From: Hypericum androsaemum
Lineage: Eukaryota > Streptophyta > Magnoliopsida > Malpighiales > Hypericaceae
Reading direction: 5' to 3'
DNA length: 64,000 nt
Assembly: GCA_963995505.1 (NCBI GenBank)
Contig: OZ023198.1
Location: 12,577,141 to 12,641,140, forward strand
Program-made: the position numbers and the translations under genes
Notes under the pieces: model-generated
Seen by the model: only the letters and a program-made list of their open reading frames with translations
Databases searched by the model: none
Told to the model about the DNA's origin: nothing
Shown: piece after piece, positions 1-11,948 of the stretch
How positions within the stretch are numbered: the first letter of the stretch is position 1
How the letters are laid out: each line of letters starts with the position of its first letter

Positions 1-909
1 AATTTCTTCCAAGAGATGGTTTACAAAGATTTTCTAAATCTTTAACCATAGCATTATTAGAACTTGCATTATCTAGCGAAATTGAAAAAAAAATGAACTA
101 AATTATATTCTTGTAAGATAATATGCAACATTTTAAAACAATTATTTGCACTATGACTATCATCAAAAACTCTATATGAAATTACTCTTTTTTGAATATT
201 CCATTCATTATCAATCCAATGACACGTAACACTAAAATATGAATGATTTTGCCAATGATCACTCCATATATCACAACATAAAGAAACACGGCCATCAAAA
301 TTAAAGAAGAAAATTTGTAACTTTTCTTTACCTTCCTTGTATAAATTTTTTACATACCGTATTAATGTACTTCGTGAAATTGATTTTGCACTAGGATTTA
401 AAGCATTTTGACAATAAGTTGTAAAATTAAGTTTTTTACCAAAGCTAAAAGATAAATATTCCGTAGCAACTAATTTAGCTAGTTTCTTTCTATTATTTTT
501 GCCGGTGTAATGAAATAAAATATTAGGTTTGGTAGATATTTGAGTTTGAGATTTTTCCAAACCAAATTCGTGTGGATGTTTATTTTTCAAATGAGTAGTA
601 TAACGTACCATATCCAAAACTAGTTTTGAAAGAATATTGTTTACCGCAATAATTACATATAATGTTGAAAACATTTTTTTCTCCGGTAGGAAGTTTTTTG
701 AAATGCTTAGTAAAAAGTATAGAAGGTGATCTTGCAACCTTTTGTGGATTGTTGAATGTTGAATCTTCACTTTTCCGTTGTGCTACATCATGAACGCTCA
801 TCATTTCCTCCGAAATATGATAAGAAGAAATCAGTGAAAAATCAGATTCAATAGAATTGTGATGTTCTACACATTTTTTGTTACCCTTATTTGCTCTACT
901 TGAAGACAT
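1..909 (-). pseudogene. hAT-family transposase remnant with BED zinc finger, cut by window edge
   Basis: The minus strand encodes a decayed hAT (RICESLEEPER-like) transposase in at least three frames. From 909 down, the N-terminus carries a BED-type zinc finger: CNYCGK, then after a frameshift around 600-650 the histidine half HLKNKHPH. The next frame holds a typical hAT segment with SRSTLIRYVKNLY and CDIWSDHWQNHSYF, and runs to about 69. There an A-rich run (about 91-99) shifts the frame again, and the segment before the window edge reads SLDNASSNNAMVKDL, the usual hAT DNASSN region. The C-terminal dimerisation domain lies outside the window. The frameshifts make an active product unlikely. 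I could not recognise terminal inverted repeats between 909 and 1160. The family call is fairly sure; the exact subfamily is not. Confidence 0.75.
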
Positions 910-1162
910 AATTAGATAGTAATGTGAGTGATAATATGACTAATATAACTAATTAGTAAACTTTGAGAGATAATTTATATATAGCAATTTATCAATAAGA
1001 GAAGTAGAGAATTGAGATTGGAAGGTATAAATTTTGAAGAATAAAAGGTGATATTTATAGAGTTAAAAATAAATTCTCATAAAATTATGGCTTAGTAAAA
1101 TTGTAACTATTAAAAATATCAAATTGTACTTGTGAATTACACATCACCATCGTCATCCCATC

Positions 1163-1393
1163 CGTCCCTTATTATTTCTAAACCCCCTCCTTTACCCCAA
1201 ACGCAAATTACACATATGCCCTTTTAATGGCCAAAAATGCGCGGGAGACACCGTTATAGACAGTTACACGGCGGCGCTTTCATCGGCGCACGTGAAACCC
1301 GCCGCTGCATCCACCGGAACTATCCACGTGGAACGCCCCGAATGGCCGATTCGAACCGAACCGAACCCGTACCCGTCGAAGAAGACTCTAATA
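1163..1393 (+). pseudogene. Truncated 5' end of a DYW PPR gene copy
   Basis: This stretch closely matches, in reverse orientation, the start of the intact PPR gene at 9478-11948. It covers the upstream bases containing cacatatgcccttttaatgg, the ATG context aaaatgcgcgggaga and about the first 40 codons ([15 protein letters not shown]...). Similarity stops near the codons for KKTL. Small indels break the frame around 1285-1370. It is the 5' half of a lost inverted paralogue; the second surviving piece is at 3125-3290. No function is expected, except possibly as a source of transcript homologous to the intact gene. Confidence 0.8.
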
Positions 1394-2626
1394 TGAGTTT
1401 TGTATAATTTTTTTGTAACAACAGTTATGTATCATTTTGTAACACTTTATGCCGACCATTAACAAAAGCAAAGTTTTTGTAACTATCGTGCATTATCTCA
1501 TGTAACATTTTCGTTAAAATAGTATTAGGAGTCGAGCATTGTCTAATCATATTTTAAGATAATTAACCATTGGTATTACTTACACATTAAAAAATTGATC
1601 CATGACCTCCTTAAAAAATACAAGTCCCTTATTATTTGAACATATTTTTATTGGTTGTAATCTTACTTATTAGGCCTGACGTAAGTTCAAAAAATGGTTA
1701 AAATTTTAGAGAACCGGATTCGAATTCTGAAGGATATTTTTTTAACATAGTGTTTGGTACTTTTTGAGTGTAATGATGTTGGCGTGGAACACCAATACGA
1801 AAAAAGCCCGTAACGTAGTAAAAAACCATAATTTACGTATCTTCTCCACATCCCTGGGGATTATAGCCTATTGATACATGGCTCACGGGCAATAAATTGA
1901 ATCTTTATGTGTTAGCAAAGTAGTTGGGTTCTCTTATAAAGTGCAACCTAATATTAATTAACATTGAAATCCCACCATAAACGAGAAACAAAAAAAAATA
2001 AAGAAACACGAAATACGTACGCAGAAAAAATGCCACTTTCTATATTCGAGGGATAACAATATTTAATAGTTTTCTTTTTATACCTCATGTTATAAACTGA
2101 ATATTTACGATTAATTTAGATTCGATTAATTTAAATTTAAATAGAATGAGACATTTGAAAATGATAAATTATTTTTAATATAAATTTAATATTATTATAT
2201 TTTAAAAATTTTAAGCTAAATAAAATAACGTTTTTAATCGGTTGATGTTAGTGATTAGTAATACACTATTTCACAATAGGAAAACGACGGAAAAGAGAAA
2301 CCCACGCAACCAACCTCTTTGCCCGATGATCCTTCTTCCCCTACGAGTTGACACGTGCGACGTAGCAGAACTTCACACTCCCCGAACCCGTTCCCCGTGA
2401 GTTACCGGCTTCCCACGTGCGAGACTTCTCTAAAATCTTACATTAACGATTGATTCTTGTTTAATTAATGATATATCTACATATATGATAATTTTGGAAA
2501 AAAGTAAAAAATAATTCTTAAGTAGTATTTTTGGTCTCGGAATGTTTAAATCAATCTAATTCGAAATTGAAATAATCGATCTGATAAATACTGTGGTACC
2601 CAAATAGAAGTTAAAAAACAAAAATG
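1394..2626. other. AT-rich spacer inside the broken PPR copy
   Basis: This separates the two PPR remnants. I see no coding sequence, RNA gene or clear terminal repeats. A stretch near 2285-2425 is richer in GC (cacgtgcgacgtagc) but has no open frame I can assign. It may be an old insertion or an unrecognised element. Confidence 0.4.
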
Positions 2627-2852
2627 AGCGAAATCTGAGAATGATTATTTTGGTCGAGAACTCTAAAAGACATTGGTAATCAAGAGTTGGAAATTTTTTG
2701 GGACTCTTAGAGTTCGATAGATTCGCTTTTGTGTTTGGAGATCGTTGTAAATAGTGTTTTGGTTCGCTAATTTTGCTCTTCGTCCTTCTAAGCTCTTCTT
2801 ATTTTTCTATTAATGAAATTTTTACTTACCAAAAAAAAATAGCGAAATCTGA
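2627..2852 (+). mobile_element. 5'-truncated LINE 3' end with target-site duplication
   Basis: The interval 2639-2840 ends with a typical plant LINE 3' tail (ctattaatgaaatttttac, then an A run). It is flanked by a perfect 12-bp direct repeat, agcgaaatctga, at 2627-2638 and 2841-2852. A poly(A) end plus a long target-site duplication is the signature of target-primed reverse transcription. Only about 200 bp of 3' untranslated sequence remain, with no coding part. Confidence 0.7.
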
Positions 2853-3124
2853 ATTTCTCCTTTTTAAAAAGAACGAGATCGTCTTCTTATTCTTGACATT
2901 TGACAAAAATCCTATTGAAACATCACGTTTCTCTTTCCTCTATCTTTTTTTTTTGGTGGAAGAAGAGGGGGAAAGACCCCTGAATATATAAGCAAAATGA
3001 CCACATATAAACCTACTGAGTGCAAGAAGAAATGGCCACTTTCCTCTCTCTCTTCTTCTTACTCTTTCTTTCCCCTTTTCCCCAATTCTCCTCCTTGAAC
3101 CCTAAATTTCTAATTCGGATCATT

Positions 3125-3290
3125 ACATCGGGCTCGTGAGAAAGAAGAAAAGGTTGGTGGAGGCTTTGGAGGTTTTTCGGGATGATGCCTGCAAGAGATG
3201 AAGTTTCGTGGAACATTATATTATGATCGCGGGTTTTGCACAAAACGGACAAGTAAATCGAGCGAGGAGACTTTTTGATGAGTGCCCAAA
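3125..3290 (+). pseudogene. Internal fragment of the broken PPR copy
   Basis: This matches residues of roughly 234-286 of the intact minus-strand PPR gene: the LMRKKR region, then [11 protein letters not shown] and [10 protein letters not shown]. It lies on the + strand, in the same orientation as the fragment at 1163-1393. An insertion of about five bases after the codons for SWNII shifts the frame. Similarity ends at the CPN codons, where a 19-bp direct repeat begins. About 190 codons between the two fragments are missing. Confidence 0.8.
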
Positions 3291-3497
3291 TCTCCGAGTA
3301 ATTTTATCTACGCTATGTATATATGAGACCGGGTAGAAAGGTGTCGACGTTTATTGGACCTATTTAGATCTCACTGTATACATGGTATGTGCTCGTAATT
3401 AGAACTCCTAGTTAGTTGTCCTTGTATTTAAGAAATTTCCAGTAAGTCTATTATATATATATAAGCTTTTGAAACATCAATCTCCGAGTAATTTTAT
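3289..3497. repeat. 19-bp direct repeat bracketing a 171-bp insert
   Basis: The sequence aatctccgagtaattttat occurs at 3289-3307 and again at 3479-3497. The 171 bp between them has no poly(A) tail, open frame or inverted ends that I can see. The repeats begin exactly where PPR homology stops. It could be a target-site duplication around an old insert, or a local duplication. Confidence 0.55.
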
Positions 3498-3668
3498 GGT
3501 GATTCTTACACATCAAGTCACATAATGACTTTGTATTTACCTACCAATAAAAATATTAAATGAATAGGATAAGTATTTAAAGAAACAAAAACAAGAGAAT
3601 ATAGTTAAATTAGTTTAGAGAAATTGTTTCCTAAATTAAACTTCTTTGATTAGAATAATACCTAGCCC

Positions 3669-3675
3669 TATAAAT
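3669..3675 (+). promoter_or_regulatory. Probable TATA box of the UBC23-like gene
   Basis: TATAAAT lies about 30 bp before a likely transcription start near 3700. A short leader exon follows (to 3752), then a GT donor. The placement fits the 5'-UTR intron that ends directly before the start codon at 5179. Confidence 0.5.
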
Positions 3676-3752
3676 CTATTGCCGTCCAGTTTTCATTCCT
3701 CCATCATTATTCCAAGAAGAAGCAACGACACTGCAACTGTTCAACATCAAAG

Positions 3753-5178
3753 GTAAAATTATTGTCATATTTAATTGTTCTATGGATCTACTTTTACATA
3801 TAGTTATTCGGTAAATATCGTATAACCATATTTTAAGTTGGTCCCGTGGATAATTTTAAGTTGCACCATATTTTTGTTGTTTTGTTTTTCTCGTGTGATT
3901 TCAGTTTCATAGTGTTAGGTCTATAACTAGCTAAGAAATTTAGATCACAAGTGGAGACAACCTGGGAAAGACTAAATCGATAGTAATTTGAAGATAGAAG
4001 TTAAGTCTGTTTGAATTGAAGTTGAAATAAATGTTTGACATGCAATTTGGAACCCGCATAATAATGGTAATTAGGCGACTAAGTTTACATATAATCCATT
4101 TTTTTAATCTTCGCTTGGAAACTTAGCAAAAAAAATTATTTTGAAGTTAGAACTTTATGCAAAAACAGTTATAAGTTTTTTTATTGACGACACAACTGCA
4201 TGTGTTTCATTTTACGTCGTGATCAACTAATATCTATTTAAAATTTTGAACCATACTTATTTAGTTGGTTTAGAATTTACTCTATACTTCAACTTAAGAT
4301 TATCATTTTATTACATGGGCTTCAATTTTTTTCTTAATTTTTTATTTGATTTATATTGAAATAATAAAAGTATGTTGTAAAATAATAGCCCTACTCGATC
4401 GGACCCTAGGGTCCGGATTTGGGTCATTATTCAAAATATTCGTAAGATCGTGGGTAGGGTTTGGGTCTTAATTCCTAAATCCGGGGTATGAGTTTGTACT
4501 CTATAAACCCTTACCACTGCTATTTAAGTCGATGTCATGTATTAGTTTATTCATTGTGATACAGATAGAAGATAGGATGAACTAGTTAGACCTAGGTAAA
4601 AGTATGTATCATCTTTATAAATCTTGATATTTGGACATTTATCATAATATTTTACTCAAACTTAGATTTTTTGGGGTTAAATTAGAACAATTTCGTTATT
4701 TTTTGATTGGTTGTTGGTAGGTGAAAGTAGCTGATCGTGAGATATCAGAATGTCTTTTTTTTTTGTTTATGGCTAATAGTATCTAATTTTGAATTGGGTT
4801 AAATTTTTAAAAGATGAGAAAATTGTTCTAGGATTCGAACTCAGAACTTTGTTAAGATAAAATTTAGAATAAGTCTAAGTGGTAACGCAACACATGCTAA
4901 AAGGTTAGCTCACTGTTGAAATTGAAATATCAATAATCATGTGTCGTGGCTAATTGAAGATATTTGATCATTGTTTAAATGGCAAAATCGCTTAAGTAAG
5001 AGTCAGTAAAAATGTATTTGGAAATTCTAATGCTCTTTTGACTTTATTTGCTTAATTAAATTTGTTCTTAATCGTCATCTGTTTAGATGATTAGAAATAT
5101 ATAGCTGTTGATCCCCGAAAGCAACAAGTCCAGATTGACCGCTTTCTTACCGGTTTTGTAGTTATTGCTTGTTTTCAG
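3753..5178 (+). other. 5'-UTR intron of the UBC23-like gene
   Basis: Inferred intron from aaag|gtaaaatt at 3752/3753 to ttgttttcag at 5178, with the start codon the very first exon base afterwards. It is AT-rich with no open frames of note. It contains a degenerate SINE-like stretch near 4815-4915. I found no run resembling the miR399 target sites known from the leader of the related gene PHO2/UBC24. Confidence 0.5.
4815..4915 (-). mobile_element. Possible degenerate tRNA-derived SINE
   Basis: Read on the minus strand, this has a Pol III B-box-like GAGTTCGAATCC preceded by an A-box-like region about 45 bp upstream, then an A-rich tail. A related piece, sharing AAGTTCTGAGTT followed by CGAATC, is at about 16680-16740. 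No convincing target-site duplication was found, so the call is weak. Confidence 0.3.
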
Positions 5179-8100
5179 ATGGACAGTGATCAAGCTGATC
5201 AGGTGGAGGTCAATGCGAATGGAATTGAGGTGGTCATGAACTTGCATGCAGTTCCTGACTTTTATCGGCGCGATATTGTTACACATAAGAAGAGTGGCTC
5301 GATAGGGATGGTGCTTTCTGGTTGTGATGGTGAGATTGACGATGATGATGTTGATTATGATGACGATGACGATGACGACGAGGAGGAGGACAACAACAAG
5401 GATGGAGGATGTAACGAGCGAGCTAAGAGTGAGAATCTTGAGACAGACCAGCAGGTTAAGGTTGTGTCCTTGGATCGCAAGAGAAAATTCTGGAATGTCA
5501 ATGACATAATGCTTGTGGATCGCATGTTATTGCACGGGGAGTATGTGGCTTATGTTACTGACCCTAATGGGCAGGTTGGTGTCGTTCAGGATGTTAATGT
5601 CTCAGCGGACTTGCTTGCTCCTGATGGATCCATACTAAAAGGTGTTTCATCCAGAGATTTGAAATGTCCGTTCGAGTTCGTCAAAGGCGATTACGTAATG
5701 TTAGGTTCCTGGGTGGGCAAGGTTGACGATTTTTTGCTCAATGTCACGGTCTTAACTGACAATGGTTCCTCATGCAAAGTAATAAATGCAGATCCACTGC
5801 ATCTCAATCCCGGAGTTGGAAAATTTGCTTACTACCCTGGTCAGCGCGTACGAGCTAGCTCGTCGTCAGTTTTCGGAAAATCTTGGTGGCTATCAAGTTT
5901 CTGGAAAGCTAATACACTGGAAGGAACGGTCACCCAAGTTACTGTTGGTTCAGTGTTTATCAAGTGGATAGCGTCTTCCGGTTATGGTCCCAATTCTTCA
6001 ACCGTCCCTTCCAAAGAGCAGAGTCCAAAGAATTTAAAAAAGGTCTCGTCTTGTTTGGCGCATGCATATTGGGAAGTAGGCGCTTGGTGTTTTTTCCGAC
6101 CCTCGGTTCTGCGGCCATCCTCCATCGCTCAAGATTCAGCTAAAAGTGAAGCTCAACAAACAAATGGATGTGAATCAGAGCCAATGGACCTAGCTGCAAC
6201 TATTGCAAATCCGAGAGGAAAGAAGGAGAATTTGGAACAAGTCTATATTATTACTAATACCAGTAGAAAAGTTTCGGTGCTGTGGCAAGATGGAACCATG
6301 GGACATTGCATTGATTCAAAACTGTTGTTCTTCAAGGACATCGATGAATTGGTTGCTCAACAATATGTCTGGGAAAAAGCACATGATGACATTTCGGAAA
6401 CTAGACGTAGACGTTGCGGGGTTATCCAAAGTGTCAATCCAAAAGAACGAACAGCTTGTGTAAGATGGTTGGAAGATCCCGGCGAGTTTGACACGGAGGA
6501 AACCGTCAGCGTCTACGAGCTGGAGGGTCATCCAGATTACAACTACCTCAATGGAGAACTGGTCTTTCGGTTGTCTGTCGCTACATCTGCAATCGACGAG
6601 AAGCACAGTGGCGGAGAGATGGATGATGTGTCTTGCGTGGGTAATATAACCGGTCTTAAGAATGGAGATATCGAAGTCACCTGGGCTAATGGGATGGTTT
6701 CAACGGTACACTTTGAATCTGTGACCACTTCTCTTATTGTTTTCTTTTTCCAATTTTTCAGTTTTGACTCAACATATCTCTGGTGTAGGTTGGACCTCAA
6801 GAAATTTTTGTTGTTAACCGAGACAATGCCAATGACTTCGGAAGGATTCGAGCTATTTCACTTGTCTTGGCTTATATTGACTTTGTCGAACAATTGGCTG
6901 CTAGATTTTTCTTGTGGGTGAAGAATGTATCCAATTTTTTATTTGATTCACAAGGCGAAGTTGAACTTCAAGGTCAGGGGACGACCGATATGAATGATTC
7001 CGGTGGTCGAAAAGGGGAAGAGTTTGCTGATGACACGGCCCCAATAACATCAAATGTTGTATCTGAAGAAGAAGGGTCATGCAACTTGGAAACTGGGACA
7101 GATGACCAGACTCCCGATTTCAAACATTTTGATACAGCAAAAGATCCCTTGGACCATCATTTCCTTGGCACAAGTGGGCAGGTATCACAACTTCCTTGAT
7201 TTTTTCCTTACCTTTGTACATTATTATTGTTTAAACGCGAGAAATTCCACTGCAAAAAACAAAAACCAGACCCAAAGAGAAATTAGACTCAATCGCCCTG
7301 TTTCTATGATGCAACTAGGTTAACAATGGAAGGAAATGGCTCAAGAAAGTGCAGCAAGACTGGAGGATACTTGAGAACAACCTACCTGGTAAAGTGGTGC
7401 TTGAGTCTATTGTACGCAAGTCTGTTGCAGCATCATCATCGAGAGTACTAACTAACTAACTAACGTTTGTTTAGATGGTATTTATGTACGAGTTTATGAA
7501 GATAGAATGGATCTCATAAGGGCAGTCATAGTTGGGCCCTCCGGAACACCCTATCAAGACGGGCTTTTCTTCTTTGATTTTTACCTTCCTCCCGACTATC
7601 CTGATGTTCCTCCGGTGACCCCAACAATCTCTAGCTCAGTTTTCTTTTTTGTACAAATGTGAAATGCTTACCCATCCATCACCACCATGGAACAATGCTT
7701 GATATATGTTGCAGTCAGGACACTATCATTCTGGCGGTTGGCGAATAAATCTGAATTTGTATGAAGAGGGAAAAGTATGCCTCAGTCTTCTGAATACTTG
7801 GAGCGGCAACACGAATGAAGTATGGGATCCCACATCTTCCAGCATCCTTCAAGTGCTAGTTTCACTTCAGGGTTTGGTTCTAACTTCACGGCCATACTTC
7901 AATGAGCCAGGGTACGACAAGCAGGTGGGAACGGCCGAGGGTGAGAAAAACTCTTTGTCGTATAACGAGAACACCTTCCTGCTAAGTTGCAAGACAATGA
8001 TGTATCTTATGAGGAGGTCCCCAAAGGTGATAGATATATATCCCAAGATCAAATTCATCTATGTCAGTTTATGGGCTGATTATTATATTATTATTCATTG

Positions 8101-8384
8101 AGTGTAATTACATGTTGCATTTTTAGGATTTTGAGAAGCTGGTGAAAGATCATTTCAAGAGGCGCAGTTGGTATATTCTCAAAGCATGTGATGCCTACAT
8201 GAGAGGCAGTTTAATCGGCTCGCTCTCTAGAGATGCTTTAGCTGCCACGGAGGAAACTCTGAATTCGACTTCTGTCGGGTTCAAGCTGATGCTGGCCAAG
8301 ATCATGCCAAAGCTTTACTCTGCTTTGAGTGAGGTTGGGGCTGATTGTGCAGAATTCAGGCATTTGTTGCCAGGAGAAAAATAG
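5179..8384 (+). CDS. UBC23: Ubiquitin-conjugating enzyme E2 23-like (UBC23 family)
   Basis: Large E2 ubiquitin-conjugating enzyme that takes ubiquitin from E1 onto its active cysteine and may act without a separate E3. Exons by eye: 5179-6720, 6789-7181, 7319-7388, 7475-7614, 7715-8026, 8127-8384; 904 residues, all phases consistent. An acidic Asp/Glu stretch lies near residues 50-75. Blocks typical of UBC23 follow (SVDLLAPDGS-like, YPGQRVRASSSSVF, VSVYELEGHPDY), then VGPQEIFVV at the second exon. The C-terminal UBC domain holds the catalytic Cys737 in LYEEGKVCLSLLNTW. UBC23 of Arabidopsis is longer, about 1100 residues as I recall; the middle is shorter here. Just before LYEEG this protein has NLN where I recall NPN in relatives. 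The paralogue PHO2/UBC24 is less similar, and its miR399 leader sites are not seen. The ATG directly follows an inferred UTR intron. Confidence 0.88.
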
Positions 8385-9477
8385 AGAGATCATTAATACC
8401 AATCACTACATTTTGTGTACAGAATCGTCATTTTATTTTGTTTCTGTTTTAGCTCATGATATCGAGGGGAAATTTTACTAGTTTACTATCCAGACAGCCC
8501 CGCAGTTTGCTACATCGCCATTTATAGTTGTAGATATACTGCAAGAAACACATCAGAAGACAAATAAGTTTGAACGGTTTCGCATCAGAGAACTTTGGTA
8601 AGATGGCGATTCCAGAATTCTTTTCCAGGATGAATAATAAATAATTTACTTTCCACAACATCTCCAAGAATGAAGAAACTACAACTTACTTCAGTCTAGT
8701 TGTTGGATAGTTGGCAAATCCGGCTTTTCTGCTCACAACATGTCTCCAGTCTGAGCTGCAACCAGATTCCTCGTGCAGCTTCATCACATGCATCCAGCAC
8801 TTCACACAAACTCGGAGGAGCATTGACCACAAAGCTCAATCCAAATCGGACCTTAGCATAGCTGCAAAGGAACATTTCTCTCTGTGCAACAACACTACTC
8901 TTTGACTACCCGGAAATATGGGACATGTGACACATTAATACAAGCAATGGAAAGACATGTTCTTTGGGCATCATAAGCTTCATGATCATGGAGACCAATG
9001 TAGGGCCAACCGGAGTGGGATACGTCTCCTCGTGTGGTCCAATACCTATCATGTAGCTAGATTACAGGGAAATGGTGTCCTTGAAAGGCAATACATTCCG
9101 TTCCCAACATACAAAAGTTCCCATGTACTTCAATTATTTTCTCATTGTAACAATTTACAGTAACAAAGACATATTCTTTGGCTCCCAACGTGCAACTGGC
9201 AATTTTATCTTATATGGAAAGTTGGTAAATGTTTTACCGGTACTCCAATGAAATTACAGCTTACAGTTCTTGATTTTCGGTCAAAACCATTCCATTTTCA
9301 GTCAAGATGGTTACCCACTTACTGGTCCGAGTAATTCAGGTTCGAGCATACCAACACCAGGATCAACTGAGATTTTTCCTGGATGGCAGTCTTGTGGAAG
9401 ATCTATCAGATGTAGTAGCAGAAGTCCGGAAGCAGAAAGCTCTGTGGCCTGTATTCATGATTCTACTTGACAGTATC
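8385..9477. other. Spacer between convergent genes (3' UTRs)
   Basis: The UBC23-like gene ends at 8384 on the + strand and the PPR gene ends at 9478 on the minus strand, so this 1.1 kb should hold both 3' untranslated regions. Short open frames on either strand show no recognisable domain. No RNA gene or mobile element was seen. Confidence 0.5.
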
Positions 9478-11948
9478 TCACCAGTAATCCCCACAAGAAC
9501 ACGAACCCTCTTTAAAGTGATGAAAGCGATTATTATCCCTCAAGATTATCACCCTGCCAGTAATCCTGGAGATATATTTAATGGCATTGTGACAGTCTTC
9601 ACACACTCTCAAGTTTTTAATCACACGAATCGGTCTCCCGGGAGATATTGAAATAACCCCATAAGCAACTGCTAATTTCTCGCTGTGATACTTTAGCAGA
9701 TGCTCTTTCTCCTCCTCTTCCACATCGTGCAAAACCAACTTCGTGGACGATACATATCCCTCCTGCCTCATCCTCGAATCCATCTCGTCTAAGAAGGCAT
9801 ATATCTTGTCCCTCTCCGGGTGGCGAGTATCGCCAACCGTGAACAAATGAATTTGGTTTTGCAGTTCAAGCCAGCTGTGTCCTGGAAATTTCTTCACACC
9901 TTTATCCCGCATCTTTGCTCGCATCTTACTGGCATCTTGCCATCTTTTTGAAGATGCGTACAAGTTAGAGAGAAGGATATACATTCCTGGATTATCAGGT
10001 TCCATTTCGAAAACGATCTTAGCGGCCTTTTCTCCTAAATCAGTATTGCCGTGCATTCTGCTAGCACCAAGTAAAGCACCCCATATTGCTGCGTCGGGAG
10101 TGAATGGCATCTTCCTCATGAGATTCTGTGCCTCTTCCAGGCGTCCTGCTCGGCCTAGAAGATCTACCATACATGTATAGTGCAGAATCTTTGGTGTTAT
10201 ACCATAATCTCGATTCATAGAACTGAAGTATTCGGTTCCTTTGTCAATTAAACCAGCATGAGCACATGCAGACAATACACCAACCTGAAACACAATGCAA
10301 GCATTAGAATTACGTAGGTGCTCTTTCAATAGAACATGTATCCAATTGTGTAAAGAGTTTTTCCGTACAACAGATAAGGTTTTACCATTGTTGCATCATC
10401 TGGCTTGATACCAGCAGTCTTCATTGACTCAAAAACTGCCAGAGACTTGTTACCGAATCCATGCCTTGCGTAACCATGGATCACAGTGTTCCATGAGACT
10501 ATGTCCTTCTCTACTATTTGTTCAAACGCATCACATGCTTCATCTATGGCTCCACAACGGAAATACATTGCAAGAAGGGCGTTCCCCACGAAGCAACCTG
10601 TCCCATATCCAGCCTTAATTAGACGATCATGTATCTGTCTTCCTAATTCCAGTGCGGCAATATTGGCACATGCAGCAAAAGCACAGGTGAAAGAGGATCT
10701 ATTCAATGATTCCCCATCACTTGTCAGCTGTACGAAAAGCTGCAAAGCTTCTTCGCTATAACCACACTGCGTATAGCCAGCAATAATAGCAGACCATGAG
10801 ATGGAATCATGTCGAGGCATCCTATCAAACAAATCCCTTGCATAAGCAATATCTCCATTCTGGGAATATCCGGTAATCATAGTGTTCCAGGAACTGATAT
10901 CCTGAAAAGGCATTGCATCAAATAGTTTTCTTGCCATGTCCATTCTCTTGTGCTGCACATACCCAGCAATCATTGCATTCCAAGATACCGGATTCTTCTC
11001 TGGCATATTATCAAAAACTTGTCTGGCTTCTTCTAACATACCATTTTGTACATACCCCGAAACCATGGCCGTCCAGGTAAACACATCCCGATTTGGGCAC
11101 TCATCAAAAAGTCTTCTCGCTTGAATTACTTCTCTGTTTTGTGCAAAACCCGTGATCATGATGTTCCACGAAACTTCATCTCTTACAGGCATCGTCCCAA
11201 AAAAACTCCAAGCCTCAGCCAACCTTTTCTTTCTCATAAGCCCACCCATCAAACAATTCCAGGAAACAAGCTCCCAGTCACTCTTTAACTCAAACAAACT
11301 CTTTGCATCCTCCATCCTCCCATTCTGGACATATGCCGAAAGCAATGCATTCCACGAAACACCATTCCTCTCTGTCATCCTATCAAACACTTCTCTTGCC
11401 TTATCAACCATCCCGTTCTGAGCGTAACCAGACAACATCGAATTCCACGACACGACATCCCTCTCAGGCATCCTCTCAAACAAAGCACGAGCGCCACCGA
11501 GGTCTCCCTTCCTCACGTACCCACCCAGCATCACGTTCCACGAGAACAAATCCCTGCTAGGCATTCCATCAAACACTTCCCGGGCAAGATCAAACCTTCC
11601 ATTGTTTACATACCCAGAAATCATGGCATTGTAGGACACGCAGCTCCGTCGAGGCATGGCGTTGAAAACGGAAACAGCGGCCTCGCAACGGCCCCGGCGC
11701 ATATGGGCGGTGATCGCCCTGTTCCATTCCAGTATGTCCGAGTCCGAACCCGCTGTATAGGCTACTAGGGTTTGCGATTGCTTGCGCTTCTGGGTCAGAG
11801 TCTTCTTCGACGGGTACCGGTTCGGTTCGATCGGCCATTCGGGCCGTTCCAAGTGGGTGGTTCCAGTGGATGTAGGTTTCTGATGGGTTTCGCGCCCTCC
11901 GATGAAAGCGCCGCCGTGTAACTGTCTATAACGGTATCTCCCGCGCAT
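9478..11948 (-). CDS. DYW-class pentatricopeptide repeat protein (At4g02750-like)
   Basis: Organelle RNA-binding protein of the PLS/E/DYW class; such proteins usually direct C-to-U editing in mitochondria or plastids. Two exons, 10386-11948 and 9478-10284, separated by a 101-bp intron whose borders restore [16 protein letters not shown]; 789 residues. PPR repeats fill roughly residues 55-590 (repeated VSWNAMI, MPERD and GYVQNG blocks). They are followed by E/E+ motifs and a complete DYW deaminase-like domain with HSE in [16 protein letters not shown] and the terminal CSCGDYW. The upstream GTG at 11954 is in frame, but the ATG at 11948 is the natural start, and its context is also kept in the broken copy at 1163-1393. 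It closely resembles Arabidopsis At4g02750 from memory. Which RNA it targets, and in which organelle, cannot be told from the sequence. Confidence 0.9.

Noticed and set aside
3661..5178. miR399 target sites in the leader, as in PHO2/UBC24
   Set aside because: I found no run complementary to miR399, and the protein's blocks match UBC23 better than PHO2.
10424..11560. Several + strand open frames opposite the PPR gene
   Set aside because: They are the complement of PPR repeats; the minus strand has the conserved domains.
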